Of a stretch of DNA of 64,000 nt, positions 53,904-63,300 are shown in pieces; positions within the stretch are counted from its first letter, which is position 1; each line of letters starts with the position of its first letter. A program made the position numbers and the translations under genes. The DNA is from SG8-41 sp036555615 (GTDB lineage Bacteria > Pseudomonadota > Gammaproteobacteria > Burkholderiales > SG8-41), in assembly GCA_036555615.1 (NCBI GenBank), contig DATBKZ010000101.1, positions 90,414 through 154,413 on the forward strand, given 5' to 3'. Below the pieces are notes generated by a model. It was not told where the DNA came from, searched no databases, and was given only the letters and a program-made list of their open reading frames with translations.

Positions 53904-54203
53904 TTATTTCATGCGCCCGCAGATTTCCGCGGCGAGCATCCGAGCGTAGTCGGAGTGGTCGAAGCCGGGCACGTTGAAGGTGCGGGCCTCGTCCTGAAAG
54001 ATGAACGTATGCTCACCCCGCTCCTCGTACAGCGAATAGAGCTTCTTCGCGGTCATGCCTCTCTTGTGTTCGCTGCGTAGAAATTCCTCGATTGTCTTCT
54101 GAGCCACGGCGACGGCCTCGGCAACCGTCTTGTACTCGCCGATGCGCCGCACCTCCGGCTCCGGCTCGTTGTGCTTGCTCACGCCTTCAACAAAGTACGT
54201 CAT
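53904..54203 (-). CDS. Hypothetical protein, 99 residues
   Basis: A small soluble protein, mixed alpha/beta, without signal peptide (TYFVEGVSKHNEPEPEVRRIGEYKTVAEAVAVAQKTI at the start, FIFQDEARTFNVPGFDHSDYAR in the second half, both noted by position). I recognise no family. The start is ATG 54203. It lies between the HHH protein and a dienelactone hydrolase in a minus-strand run. Confidence 0.65.
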   Translation of the reverse strand: MTYFVEGVSKHNEPEPEVRRIGEYKTVAEAVAVAQKTIEEFLRSEHKRGMTAKKLYSLYEERGEHTFIFQDEARTFNVPGFDHSDYARMLAAEICGRMK

Positions 54204-54229
54204 CCGGCTCCCCTGAAAGACCCCACCCG

Positions 54230-55027
54230 TTACCGGAACACTTCGGCGAAGAACTTCGCAGCCTCCGACTTTGCCTGCCGGTCCACCTCGGGATGATAGG
54301 CGACCGGCATCTTGAACTTCTTGCTGATCTCTGTCGCTTCGGGGTTGGTGAAAGCGTGCAGCGCGCCCGGGTAGTTGATGAAGCGGTAGTCGGCCTTAGC
54401 CGCATCCATGTCCCGCTTGAAGGCCTCGATCTGGTCAGGCTTGACGAGCGGATCCGCGGCTCCATTCAACACGAGGATCTTGGGCTTGACCTGCTTCGGT
54501 GCCGGGGTGTTCACGTAAAGCCCGGCATGGAAGCCCGCCACGCCCGCCAGGTCCGCGCCCGCGCGCGCCATGTTGATCGCCACAGCGCCGCCGAAGCAGT
54601 AGCCGGATGCGCCGATGCGTGACGCATCGACAGTGCGATGCTTCACGAGCTCGGCGCGGGCCGCGTTGAAGCGCGACCGCATGACCGCTGAATTCTTGAT
54701 CACGCTGCCCGCGAGCTTCCCCGCATCCTTGGGGTTGTCGGCCGTCTGCGCGTTGCCGTACATGTCGACGACGAACGCCGTATAGCCCTGCTCGGCGAAT
54801 TTCCGCGCCTCCCCGCGCACGTGCGGGGTGATGCCCCACCACTCGAGTATCACCAGGATTCCAGGGCGCCGGCCTTGCCGGGACTCGTCGTAGACGATGA
54901 ATCCTTTGAGCGTGGTGCCGCCATCGCGATACGTGATGGGCTCCTCCTTGATGACGGGGGATTTCGCGCTCATGCCAGCACAACCAGCCAGCCCCATGAT
55001 CAAGATAGTGACGAGCAAGCGTTTCAT
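54230..55027 (-). CDS. Dienelactone hydrolase family lipoprotein
   Basis: A 265-residue alpha/beta hydrolase with lipobox GLAGC (Cys16), so probably exported and lipid-anchored. The nucleophile Cys is in ASGYCFGGAV, the acid fits NGAADPLVKPD and the His is in GALHAFTNPEA. The Trp-rich WWGITPHVRGEAR loop is typical. The longer open frame upstream (to 55156) is not preferred because it lacks a signal peptide. This is the second dienelactone hydrolase in the window, distinct in sequence from the one at 43542. Confidence 0.87.
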   Translation of the reverse strand: MKRLLVTILIMGLAGCAGMSAKSPVIKEEPITYRDGGTTLKGFIVYDESRQGRRPGILVILEWWGITPHVRGEARKFAEQGYTAFVVDMYGNAQTADNPKDAGKLAGSVIKNSAVMRSRFNAARAELVKHRTVDASRIGASGYCFGGAVAINMARAGADLAGVAGFHAGLYVNTPAPKQVKPKILVLNGAADPLVKPDQIEAFKRDMDAAKADYRFINYPGALHAFTNPEATEISKKFKMPVAYHPEVDRQAKSEAAKFFAEVFR

Positions 55028-55207
55028 GACTTGCGCTCCCCAGGCTGCGATTCGACGGAAATCAAGGCGAACGGACACTTGCTCTGGCTCCGCATTGGAG
55101 AAATCTACCCTACGTCCGAAAGCCGGTCTACCTCTCCCTGCGGGGAGAGTTCGCAAGATGAGACGTCAAGTGCCTCGGTGGCGCGCATATTCTCCGGCCA
55201 CACGGTC

Positions 55208-55233
55208 AAAAAAAATGCCGCGGTGAGCGGCAT
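55208..55233 (-). terminator. Rho-independent terminator of the OmpA-motif small gene
   Basis: ATGCCGC (55215-55221) pairs with GCGGCAT (55227-55233) around GGTGA, with a minus-strand run of eight T. It lies 77 bases after the stop of the gene ending at 55310. Confidence 0.85.
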
Positions 55234-55309
55234 TTCAGGGGGGGTTGTTGCGTCACTTCCTTGGCTACATGTTGTTATCCGGTTGTAGGCATGGCATTTG
55301 ACTTCGAGC

Positions 55310-55549
55310 CTACCGGGCTTGCGACCTGCGCAGCGCATCCTCGCACTGTTTGTTCGCCATCGCGGGCGACCATTGACGCTCGATCCGGACGCACTGACCG
55401 GTGCGGCCGCTCTTGACGAGGTTGCCGCTGGCGTCTTCCAAATACCCCGGATGCTTGTTGGAGACCGGCCCATAATTTGCAGTCAAGGCCGGAGTGACCC
55501 ACAGAATAGCGATGCTGATGAGTACCGCCTCAATGATGCGCTTCAACAT
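55310..55549 (-). CDS. Small secreted protein with OmpA N-terminal-like motif
   Basis: A 79-residue protein with signal peptide (AVLISIAILWVTPALTANYG). The mature part has DASGNLVKSGRTGQC and ERQWSPAMANKQCEDA, resembling the motif (DSSGNVxRxGxGECWRTG...WTPAMATxECD) that precedes the porin/OmpA domain in betaproteobacterial OmpA-like proteins. The OmpA domain itself is absent. The start ATG 55549 has GAGGAG upstream. Function unknown. Confidence 0.7.
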   Translation of the reverse strand: MLKRIIEAVLISIAILWVTPALTANYGPVSNKHPGYLEDASGNLVKSGRTGQCVRIERQWSPAMANKQCEDALRRSQAR

Positions 55550-55706
55550 ATAGTCTCCTCGTATGTAGTTATGTTTGTACCGTTCTTCCCGGCCCGCTAC
55601 AGCATGTTGAGAACAACCGGGCTGGTCCTGCGTGCAGCAGCACCATATTGCATCAATCCGCATTCCTCTGGCAACCCGAAATGACGAGCCGCCGCCTCCA
55701 GCCGCC

Positions 55707-56690
55707 TCATTTAGCTGGCCTGACCAGGGGCGCCCAGCGCTTGATTTCCTTGCCGACAAACGCAGTGAATGTGCCCGCATCGAAGTCGTTCGCTTCGATG
55801 CCGCCCGACTGGAAGCGCTTGCGGACGTCGGGAAGGGCAATGGCGGCGCGGACTTCCTTGTTCAAGCGCGCGACGATTGCCTTCGGCATGCCTCTGGGCC
55901 CGGACAGCCCGAACCAGGTACTCGCGGTCAGGTCGGGATAGCCCTGCTCGGCAAAGGTCGGCACGTCGGAGAACTCAGCCAGGCGCTTCGCGCTCGTCAG
56001 CGCCAGAGCGCGCACGCGTCCCGCCCGTATCTGCCCAGTGGCCGCGCCGAGTGTAGTGAAAGACGCTTGAACCTGACCGGCGGCGACATCCGCCACAGCG
56101 GGACCGCCGCCCTTGTACGGAACCGGGATCAGCTTCGCGCCGCTCTTCCGGGCGAAAAGCTCGCCGATCAGGTGGGCATGCGTGCCGAGCCCCGGCGAGC
56201 CGCTGGTAATGCCCTCCCCTCCCGAATGCGCCGTCGCCACGAACTCCTTCAAAGTACGGGGACCGGACGCGGCGGGGACCACCAGCACCGCCGGGAACCC
56301 TCCGAGGAACGCGATGTGCGCGAAATCGCGCACTGGATCATACGGCGCGGGCGTAGCCGCCGGCGCGACGACATGCGAGCCGATTCCAGACACCACCAGC
56401 GTGTAGCCGTCGGGCGTTGCCTTCGCCACGATATCCGAGCCGATGACGCCGCTCGCCCCCGGGCGATTGTCGGTGACGAGTTGCTGCCCGAGCTTCTGGG
56501 TGAGCTTGTCCGACGCGAGCCGGGCGAGGAGATCGCTTCCTCCGCCCGGGGCATACGGGATCACGAGCCGCACCGGTCGTTGCGGCCAGTTCTGCGCCAT
56601 GGCTGCCGCCGAATGGATGGCAGAAGCAACCGCGCAGCAGGCGGCAAGCGCGGAAATCACAGGAATCGCGACTGCGGAATGACGGGTCAT
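55707..56690 (-). CDS. Bug-type tripartite-tricarboxylate substrate-binding protein
   Basis: A 327-residue periplasmic receptor with signal peptide and the Bug markers WPQRPVRLVIPYAPGGGSD, VTDNRPGASGVIGS and ATPDGYTLVVSG. It follows the ring-hydroxylating dioxygenase beta subunit by 13 bases on the same strand, suggesting that it recognises the aromatic acid acted on by that dioxygenase. No TctA/TctB partner is nearby. Confidence 0.9.
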   Translation of the reverse strand: MTRHSAVAIPVISALAACCAVASAIHSAAAMAQNWPQRPVRLVIPYAPGGGSDLLARLASDKLTQKLGQQLVTDNRPGASGVIGSDIVAKATPDGYTLVVSGIGSHVVAPAATPAPYDPVRDFAHIAFLGGFPAVLVVPAASGPRTLKEFVATAHSGGEGITSGSPGLGTHAHLIGELFARKSGAKLIPVPYKGGGPAVADVAAGQVQASFTTLGAATGQIRAGRVRALALTSAKRLAEFSDVPTFAEQGYPDLTASTWFGLSGPRGMPKAIVARLNKEVRAAIALPDVRKRFQSGGIEANDFDAGTFTAFVGKEIKRWAPLVRPAK

Positions 56691-56703
56691 AGCAATCGAT
56701 CCT

Positions 56704-57210
56704 TCAGAAAGGCACGGCGATCAGTTCGAAGGTGTCATCGCAATTGAGGAGATCCACGCGCTTCCACGCGATCCGGAACGCATCGGCGCGGCGGCGCAGG
56801 CGATGACGCACGCGCCCCGCGAATACGCGCTGCACCTTCAGGCGGTAATCGGCCATGATCAGGTTGGATTTGACGGTGCACTCCGCGCGGGCGAGGTCCA
56901 CCTCGTCGATCGCGATATTGCCGATTACGTGGCAGGTCCGGTGCGGCGGCGTCTGCGAGTGTATGCGCGGGTGGCGCAGCCGCTCGAAGCGCGTTTTCAT
57001 GATGGCCTTGTCATCGTAGAACAACGACGCCTCGCCATCCGGGCTCGCCTGGTCCGGCCGCAGCGGCACCCAGTAGTAGCCGTCCTCATCGAAGAGGTCG
57101 CGCCATTCCTCGAAGCGCCGCTCATCGAGCAGCGCCGCCTCGTGGATCAGGAATTCCTCGACCAGGCGCCGGTTGGTGAGCGCGTTTTGGGTGGCGCCTG
57201 CGTCCGGCAT
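56704..57210 (-). CDS. Aromatic-ring-hydroxylating dioxygenase, beta subunit
   Basis: About 168 residues of the small (beta) subunit fold related to SnoaL-like NTF2 domains (VEEFLIHEAALLDERRFEEWRDLFDEDGYYWVPL, RFERLRHPRIHSQTPPHRTCHV). It is structural and carries no cofactor. ATG 57210 lies after the alpha stop; an upstream ATG at 57246 inside the alpha gene would add 12 residues. Pairing with the alpha gene is standard for two-component Rieske dioxygenases. Confidence 0.87.
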   Translation of the reverse strand: MPDAGATQNALTNRRLVEEFLIHEAALLDERRFEEWRDLFDEDGYYWVPLRPDQASPDGEASLFYDDKAIMKTRFERLRHPRIHSQTPPHRTCHVIGNIAIDEVDLARAECTVKSNLIMADYRLKVQRVFAGRVRHRLRRRADAFRIAWKRVDLLNCDDTFELIAVPF

Positions 57211-57215
57211 GGCGG

Positions 57216-58511
57216 TCAGCCCGTCGCGCACATCAAACTCACCCATGCGGCGTGTTGTGCCCGCTGCTGCGTCTCCACCGTGCCGTTGTTGACGAAGTCG
57301 CCGCGCTCGTCCTGCCGGTCGGTGTCGATGCCGCGCGCAAACCACACCCACTCCGAGGCCTGCGCCTCGATGCCCTCCTGGCAGCGGCGGAAGCATTCCA
57401 GGTCGTCGGTCTGGATGAGCGAGGCCGCCGAATGCGTGATGTTGAGCTGCCGCACGAAGCCGCGGTTCATTTCCTCGGGCGCACCCTTCAGCTTCACCGG
57501 GTAGACGCGGATCTCGGTGCGATCCACTGCAATCGGAATGATGACGCGCACGTGGTGGTTCAGCGCCTGCAGCGTCATGTTGGGAAAGAACGCCGTGTTA
57601 TGGCGGCGCGGGCGCAGGATATCCTGCGTGCGTTCGCGTCCGTGGCGCGCCTCCAGGGCCGCGACGTACGCCATGAACACGGGATCGTCAGGCATCTGCT
57701 CGGCAACCGGCTGGTGCCCGGCGTAGCTGTGGCCGAACTCGCGCGCGCCCCAGGCGATGCGCTGCTCCCACTTGGCGGCCGGGGCGCCGCGGTCGCTGAT
57801 CGCCGAGCCCGCGCTCTCGCCCGGCCGGCGCCCGAATTGGCGACCGCTCGCGCCGATCGTCGACTCGTGCGAAAACGGCACGTGATACATGTCGATCACA
57901 TTCTCCAGCTGGAGCTTCCAGTTGCCGCGGAACATGTACTTGTGCACGCCGCCGCTGAGGTCAATATCGCCCTCCGGGGCGCGGTCGCACATCTCGTCGA
58001 TGCTCGCGCGCGCGTGCCCGAGCCAGGCCTCAAGGTCCGGCCCGGCTGCCGCCTGGCTCGCGAACACAAAGCCGCGGTAGACCGAGACGCGGGGAAGGCG
58101 CCCGAGCCCGAGCGCGGGGTTCTTCAGGTCGAAGCTCTCGCCGTAGCCCCGCGGCATGCTGACCGCGTCGAGATCGCCGTTGGTGGCAAATGTCCAGCCG
58201 TGGTAGGGGCAGCGAAAGAGCTTCGTGTTGCCCTTCTCCTCGGTGCATACGGCGGCGCCGCGGTGGCTGCAGGTGTTGTAGAAGACGTAGATCTTGCCGT
58301 CGGTGTGCCGGGATATCACGATGGGCTGCGATCCCATGCGTGCAGTGACGTAGTCGCCCGGCCGGGGCACGAGGCTCTCGTGCCCGACATAGACCCACGC
58401 GCGCCCGAAGATGTTGCGCATCTCGAGCTCGAAAATCCTGGGATCGAGATACACCGAGCGATGCGCGCGGTCCGGGCGCATCAGGGACCGAAGGTCGGTG
58501 ACGTCGCTCAT
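57216..58511 (-). CDS. Rieske-type aromatic-ring-hydroxylating dioxygenase, alpha subunit
   Basis: A 431-residue catalytic subunit. The Rieske [2Fe-2S] motif is CSHRGA...CPYHGW (near residues 81-105), and the mononuclear iron site is NVIDMYHVPFSH (two His) with a later Asp. The layout fits benzoate, anthranilate or salicylate-type dioxygenases. Ferredoxin and reductase genes are not adjacent. Substrate unknown. Confidence 0.93.
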   Translation of the reverse strand: MSDVTDLRSLMRPDRAHRSVYLDPRIFELEMRNIFGRAWVYVGHESLVPRPGDYVTARMGSQPIVISRHTDGKIYVFYNTCSHRGAAVCTEEKGNTKLFRCPYHGWTFATNGDLDAVSMPRGYGESFDLKNPALGLGRLPRVSVYRGFVFASQAAAGPDLEAWLGHARASIDEMCDRAPEGDIDLSGGVHKYMFRGNWKLQLENVIDMYHVPFSHESTIGASGRQFGRRPGESAGSAISDRGAPAAKWEQRIAWGAREFGHSYAGHQPVAEQMPDDPVFMAYVAALEARHGRERTQDILRPRRHNTAFFPNMTLQALNHHVRVIIPIAVDRTEIRVYPVKLKGAPEEMNRGFVRQLNITHSAASLIQTDDLECFRRCQEGIEAQASEWVWFARGIDTDRQDERGDFVNNGTVETQQRAQHAAWVSLMCATG

Positions 58512-58622
58512 GCTGCTACTCGTGGCACAGAGGGGGTCCGGCCAGGGTTGACTGACCGTAACATGCCTGAAGGAATTGCGTCAACGAATGGACTTGGCGC
58601 GGCGGACTGCCTCGCCGCGCGG

Positions 58623-58889
58623 TCAGCGGGGCGGAAACGTGATGCCGGGAAGCGAATCGATCTGAACCAGAATATCGAGGAAGTAGTACTGCAGGAACGC
58701 CGCTACCAGCAGTAACAGCCACATGCCCTGCTTCGCTGTGAGCCAGAGTTGCGTTGCGCGACTGCCTGCGGAAATTCTCTCGGAAATTGCGTCCAGGTAG
58801 CGCCGGACGTCTTCCCGGGTTCGCAGCTCTGTCTCCACAGCTTCCATCACTTCCTCATTGCTCCTCGGTCGAAACAGTATGACCGCCAA
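58623..58889 (-). CDS. Small membrane hypothetical protein
   Basis: An 88-residue protein with a helical charged N-terminal part (RSNEEVMEAVETELRTREDVRRYL) and a C-terminal membrane helix (MWLLLLVAAFLQYYFLDILV). I do not recognise the family. It ends 110 bases before the Rieske gene and lies downstream of the RTX/HlyD pair. Confidence 0.55.
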   Translation of the reverse strand: MAVILFRPRSNEEVMEAVETELRTREDVRRYLDAISERISAGSRATQLWLTAKQGMWLLLLVAAFLQYYFLDILVQIDSLPGITFPPR

Positions 58890-58925
58890 TGACCCAGAGC
58901 GGCCAGGTCGAAATCCACGACCATA

Positions 58926-60299
58926 TCAGCGTTCGCGCCCCGCTTCGTGGACCACCTTTTGGACTGGCGAGAGCAGATACTCGAGGACCGTGCGCGTGCC
59001 GAGGTGAATCTCGGCGCTCACCTGCATGCCGGGGACGAGGCGAAGTTTTGCGACCTCGCCTTCAAGATAACCGCGGTCGAGGCTAATCAGCGCGCGATAG
59101 GCCGCATCCTGCTCCGCCTTGAGCGCGGAACTACTTGAATCCGACCTTGCCTGGGCATCAGCGCCCACCTGTTTCACAACGCCATCGAGCAGTCCATATT
59201 TCTGGAATGGATATGCAGCAATCTTGATGCGTGCTTTTTGGTTCGACTGCACGAATCCTGCATCTGCATTTCTGATCCAGACTTCCGCAACCAGGGGCTC
59301 GTCGAGCGGCACGATTGTCAACAAAATCGTCCCTGGCGCGACCACGGTGCCCGCCGTATGGGTTGCGAGGTCCTTGATTATTCCCGCTTGCGGGGCCTTC
59401 AACTCAAGCAGCGAATGACGATGTTGTTGCTTATCCCACTCTTGCTGAAGCTTGTGAAACAACGCCCCGGTTTCGACCCGTTCATTCTGGAGCTGCTGGC
59501 GATAGCCAGATACGATCTGCGCAATCCGTCTTTCTGATTGAGCAATCAACGCACGCAGGCCCGCCACGTTTTGAGACTGTGCCCGCAGATCCTGCTCGTT
59601 TTCCATGTAAGCGCGCTTACGCTCAAGCGCCAGGAGTCTCCCTGCATATCCTTCCGCGGCGAGCCGGCTCCACGAGTCCGCCTGTTCCTTGTAAATCGGC
59701 GCCCTCTTTTGAAGTTTTCCCTCGATTTCCAATGCGGCCCTCAGGTCGTGCTGCGCTTTTACCAGCGTCGCCTGCTCTGCCGCGAGCGCGTCCCGATGGG
59801 CCTGGAGTCGCGCTCCAAGTTGCGCCTCGGTTCGTTCGTATATGTCTGCCGGATCGTCGGGGTGACGCTGCAATGGCATGCCGGCCAATTCAGATTCAAT
59901 GCGCCGCAGCTGAAGCCGCTTGCGTTGCAGCTCGGAGTACAGGGCCCTGCCATCCGCGTCCGCCATGCGCGTGTCCATGCGCACCAGGACTTGCCCTGCC
60001 CCGACTTCCTGACCCTCGCGAACCAGGATTTCATGCACGATTCCGGGCTCGGCAGGCTGGACGATCTTGAGATAGCTCCACGGCACGAGCTTGCCTTGCG
60101 CCAACGCGACGATGTCGAGGCGTCCTATCCAGGCCCAAATCAGCAGCACCGCGAACAATGCCAGGACGGCATGCAATACTCGCCGGGGCATCGGTGACGG
60201 CAATTGCCGCTGGAAGCCAACGATGTCGGGGTGAAATTCTCTTGAATCCACCCCCATTGCGCCCGTCCAGGCGGACGCCGTCCGGGTAGGTGTACTCAC
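58926..60299 (-). CDS. HlyD-family type I secretion adaptor
   Basis: A 457-residue membrane-fusion protein. One membrane helix (LHAVLALFAVLLIWAWIG) at ~40-60, a lipoyl/barrel hybrid (IVQPAEPGIVHEILVREGQEV), long coiled-coil hairpin (~120-300), second lipoyl half (LKAPQAGIIKDL), and the HlyD C-terminal motif (LRLVPGMQVSAEIHLGTRTVLEYLLSP). It bridges the inner-membrane ABC exporter and the outer-membrane TolC in type I secretion. It lies 15 bases after the RTX gene; the ABC ATPase and TolC are not in view. Confidence 0.93.
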   Translation of the reverse strand: MSTPTRTASAWTGAMGVDSREFHPDIVGFQRQLPSPMPRRVLHAVLALFAVLLIWAWIGRLDIVALAQGKLVPWSYLKIVQPAEPGIVHEILVREGQEVGAGQVLVRMDTRMADADGRALYSELQRKRLQLRRIESELAGMPLQRHPDDPADIYERTEAQLGARLQAHRDALAAEQATLVKAQHDLRAALEIEGKLQKRAPIYKEQADSWSRLAAEGYAGRLLALERKRAYMENEQDLRAQSQNVAGLRALIAQSERRIAQIVSGYRQQLQNERVETGALFHKLQQEWDKQQHRHSLLELKAPQAGIIKDLATHTAGTVVAPGTILLTIVPLDEPLVAEVWIRNADAGFVQSNQKARIKIAAYPFQKYGLLDGVVKQVGADAQARSDSSSSALKAEQDAAYRALISLDRGYLEGEVAKLRLVPGMQVSAEIHLGTRTVLEYLLSPVQKVVHEAGRER

Positions 60300-60314
60300 G
60301 ATCCCGTTTCCCTC

Positions 60315-63300
60315 TCAGCGATTAAGGTGCTGAAAGCCATCTTCCAGGCCTCGGAACGTCTGGAGATTGGCGGCACGTTGGTGCAATCCTTCCGCTGGCT
60401 GCCAATGACCAAAAGTACTGGCGAAACCTCCGCCGGCAAGCACTCCATATCCGCTGAAGCTATGAATCGCCGCGCCTTGGCTATTGTTGTCGTCACGCTC
60501 ATACGAATGCGTGGCTCCGAATCGAGCTACAGCTCGCCAGGAGCGCTCAAACTCCCGGGAATTACGATCCGACCCATCCTGGCCAGGAATCTCGAGCTCT
60601 TCCAACAACGTTTCGAACTCGAAGCGAAGTCTGTGCGCGAGATGAGTGGCAAGGCACTCAGCCACACGGTCCCGCACGCGCTTCGAGTCATCCCCAAGAT
60701 CGCCGTGGGGATCGAGCTCCTGGCGCCGCTTCCGGTAGGCTCGGTCTCGCCTCTCGTGACCGCCACGAAAAATAAAATCCCTGCAATCGACCTCATGCGG
60801 AACGGAGGGATCTTCTGCGTCGTCAGGAGGGCTCGCGGGTGGATCTGGCGTCGGAGGCTGCGTTGTGCCATTGCCCGCCGATAGTTCCTCCAGAACTGTC
60901 GCGGACCATTTGGTTCCATCGGCAAATTCGATGCCCTCGATTCCATAGCCCGCCTCGGGCTGCCACCGTACCGATACCTGATCGCTTGTTCCGTTGATTG
61001 CGAGCGTGATGAAGTCACCCTCGCGCTTGACCGTGACATCCGAAGGTGCAATGTCGGAGCCCATTCGGACGGCATCAGTATCGACACCAACGAAATCCTG
61101 GTCCGAAATCAGATCCTGGCCGGAGCCGCGGCCGAAAACATATGTGTCGCTACCTCGCCCGCCAGCAAAACGGTCGTTGACACTTGTTCCAACGAGAACG
61201 TCATCATTATCCGTTCCGGTGATGTCGAAGCCTCGATCGAGAAGCTCCTGATAGTGCAGCACGGTTCCGTCGGCGAACTCGAAATATTCGATATTGCCGG
61301 AGGCCCGGGCATCTTCTGGATCGAACCCATCCACGTGGATCGTGTCACCGTTCTCCCCTACCCTGATTAGCATCGATCCCAGACCCAGCGTCAGCATGTC
61401 CGGCGTGATACCCGGTCCGAACGCGATCCCATCGGTTCCGAAGTCACCGGTGTCGAAAATGCGGTCAACGCCATCGCCGATGTCGAAGGCGTACTGATCG
61501 CTGCCTTCTTCTCCATCGAGGGTATCGTTTCCCTCGTTTCCGGCAAGAATGTCGTCACCGGCGCCCCCGAGTATCGTGTCGTCACCCAGCCCTCCCGCAA
61601 ATCGCTCGACTGCGTCCCTCCCCCAGAGCGAGTCGGCGGCGTCTGTTGCGGCCGTAAATCGAGACTCAAGCAACGCCACGTCATAAACTTGATCGATGCC
61701 CGGAGTCATTCTGTCATCAAATACGACTTCCTCGAGCTTGTAGCCTGCCCCGCTGAACCAGTTCTCGACAGTAATCCAACTTGGATTGTCGCCAAGACCA
61801 AAATAAAGATTCGTATCGTCGCGAGTTATCGACAGCGCTGACCAAGGGCTCCAAAGCGTTATTTGCAGACGGTCGATGCCGTCGCCCGTCTCGTCGAGGT
61901 CATTGATGACGACGCTTCGAGGCAGCAGATCGGGAGCGAGAGGCGAGAACCCGTCCCGCACGATGTAGGTGTCGCTGCCGGAGCCGTCTTCGACGTACGC
62001 GCTGCCGACCCTCACCTCGACAACATCGTCGCCGTCGCCGCCAACCAAAGTATCGTGGCCGCCTGCGGACCGGTTGACGGAGAGCAGGCTGTCGTTGCCG
62101 TCACCACCATCCAAAAGATTGTAAATCGCGGCGGCCGAATCGGCCGGATCCTCGCTCACGAGACGGTCTGCTCCGTCTCCCCCGATCAGGATGTCATGTC
62201 CGCCATCTACGTCGCTGATAACGTCGTTGCCTTTCTCACCGTCCAGGTAGTCATCGCCGGGCTTTCCCAGAAGCGCGCTGATCGTCTCCGCCTGCTCGAG
62301 TGTCACGTCAGATTCTGCGATCGTCACCGGACTGGTGCCACCATAATCGCCATGCAAGGTGTCGTTTCCGTCACCGCCCATGATGTTGTCGGAGCCGGGA
62401 CCACCGAACGCCAGATCATTCCCTGCGCCCCCATGCAGGACGTCGTCGTACAACGTGCTTGTGTCCGCGGCACCTCCAATCCCGAGCACATGACGCAATG
62501 CTTCCTCCCAGCCCCCGGCGAGCTCGACCGGTGAGCCGAGGGAGTCATTCAGGTAGTAACCGCCAATTGATATATCGTAGAAATCGCCGGGGTCTCGCGT
62601 CCCGATGTATCGAAACGAGTATCTAGGTCCGCCGTTAACACGATAGTAGAGGTCGAAATCCAGGTCCGGCGCCCCGATCTCCCCCGTGCGGTAGAACTCC
62701 GCCCCATCGAAATCACCGACGAGCATGTCGTTGCCGCCGCCTCCATGCAGTACATCCTGTCCCGCGCCACCCCAGAGTGAATCGAAGAATCCTGCCCCGC
62801 CGAACAGAATGTCGTTGCCGGAGTCTCCCACCTGCGTCGTGCTTTGCAGATCAGGCGCTGCCTGCGAAAGGTCATCACCGCCACGAGCGAAGAAGACCGT
62901 GCCCGTATCAGAGAGAACATACAGATCGTTGCCGTCGCTGGCACCATGGAGACCTTCCGCGCCGGACAAGGTGTTGAATGTCGGTTGTATCTGCGAGAGA
63001 TTAGAAGTGCTCCCCAAGTGAATGCCAAGGTCGCCGTTCCTAAAGCCCTCGACGCGAAGATCGGCGTTGATGGTCAGCGTCCCGCCCGCTGCCAAGTCGC
63101 CTTCAAAGCCGAGCACGAACGTTCCATCGTTGCTGATGTACAAACCCTCCGCCAACTGAAACCCCGCGGGAACCGTGACTCCGTTGATCACGAATTGTCC
63201 TGCGCCATCGGAATCCCTGATCGTGTCATAGCCGTCACCAGTGTTCCACACATACGTGTCATTGCCGCTACCGCCTTCCAAATAGTCGTTGCCTTCGCTT

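Noticed and set aside
60315..60900. Suspected frameshift at the RTX C-terminus, where repeats stop and the composition changes
   Set aside because: The terminal sequence (FETLLEELE...LQTFRGLEDGFQHL) looks like the normal C-terminal region of related RTX proteins, so no frameshift is needed.
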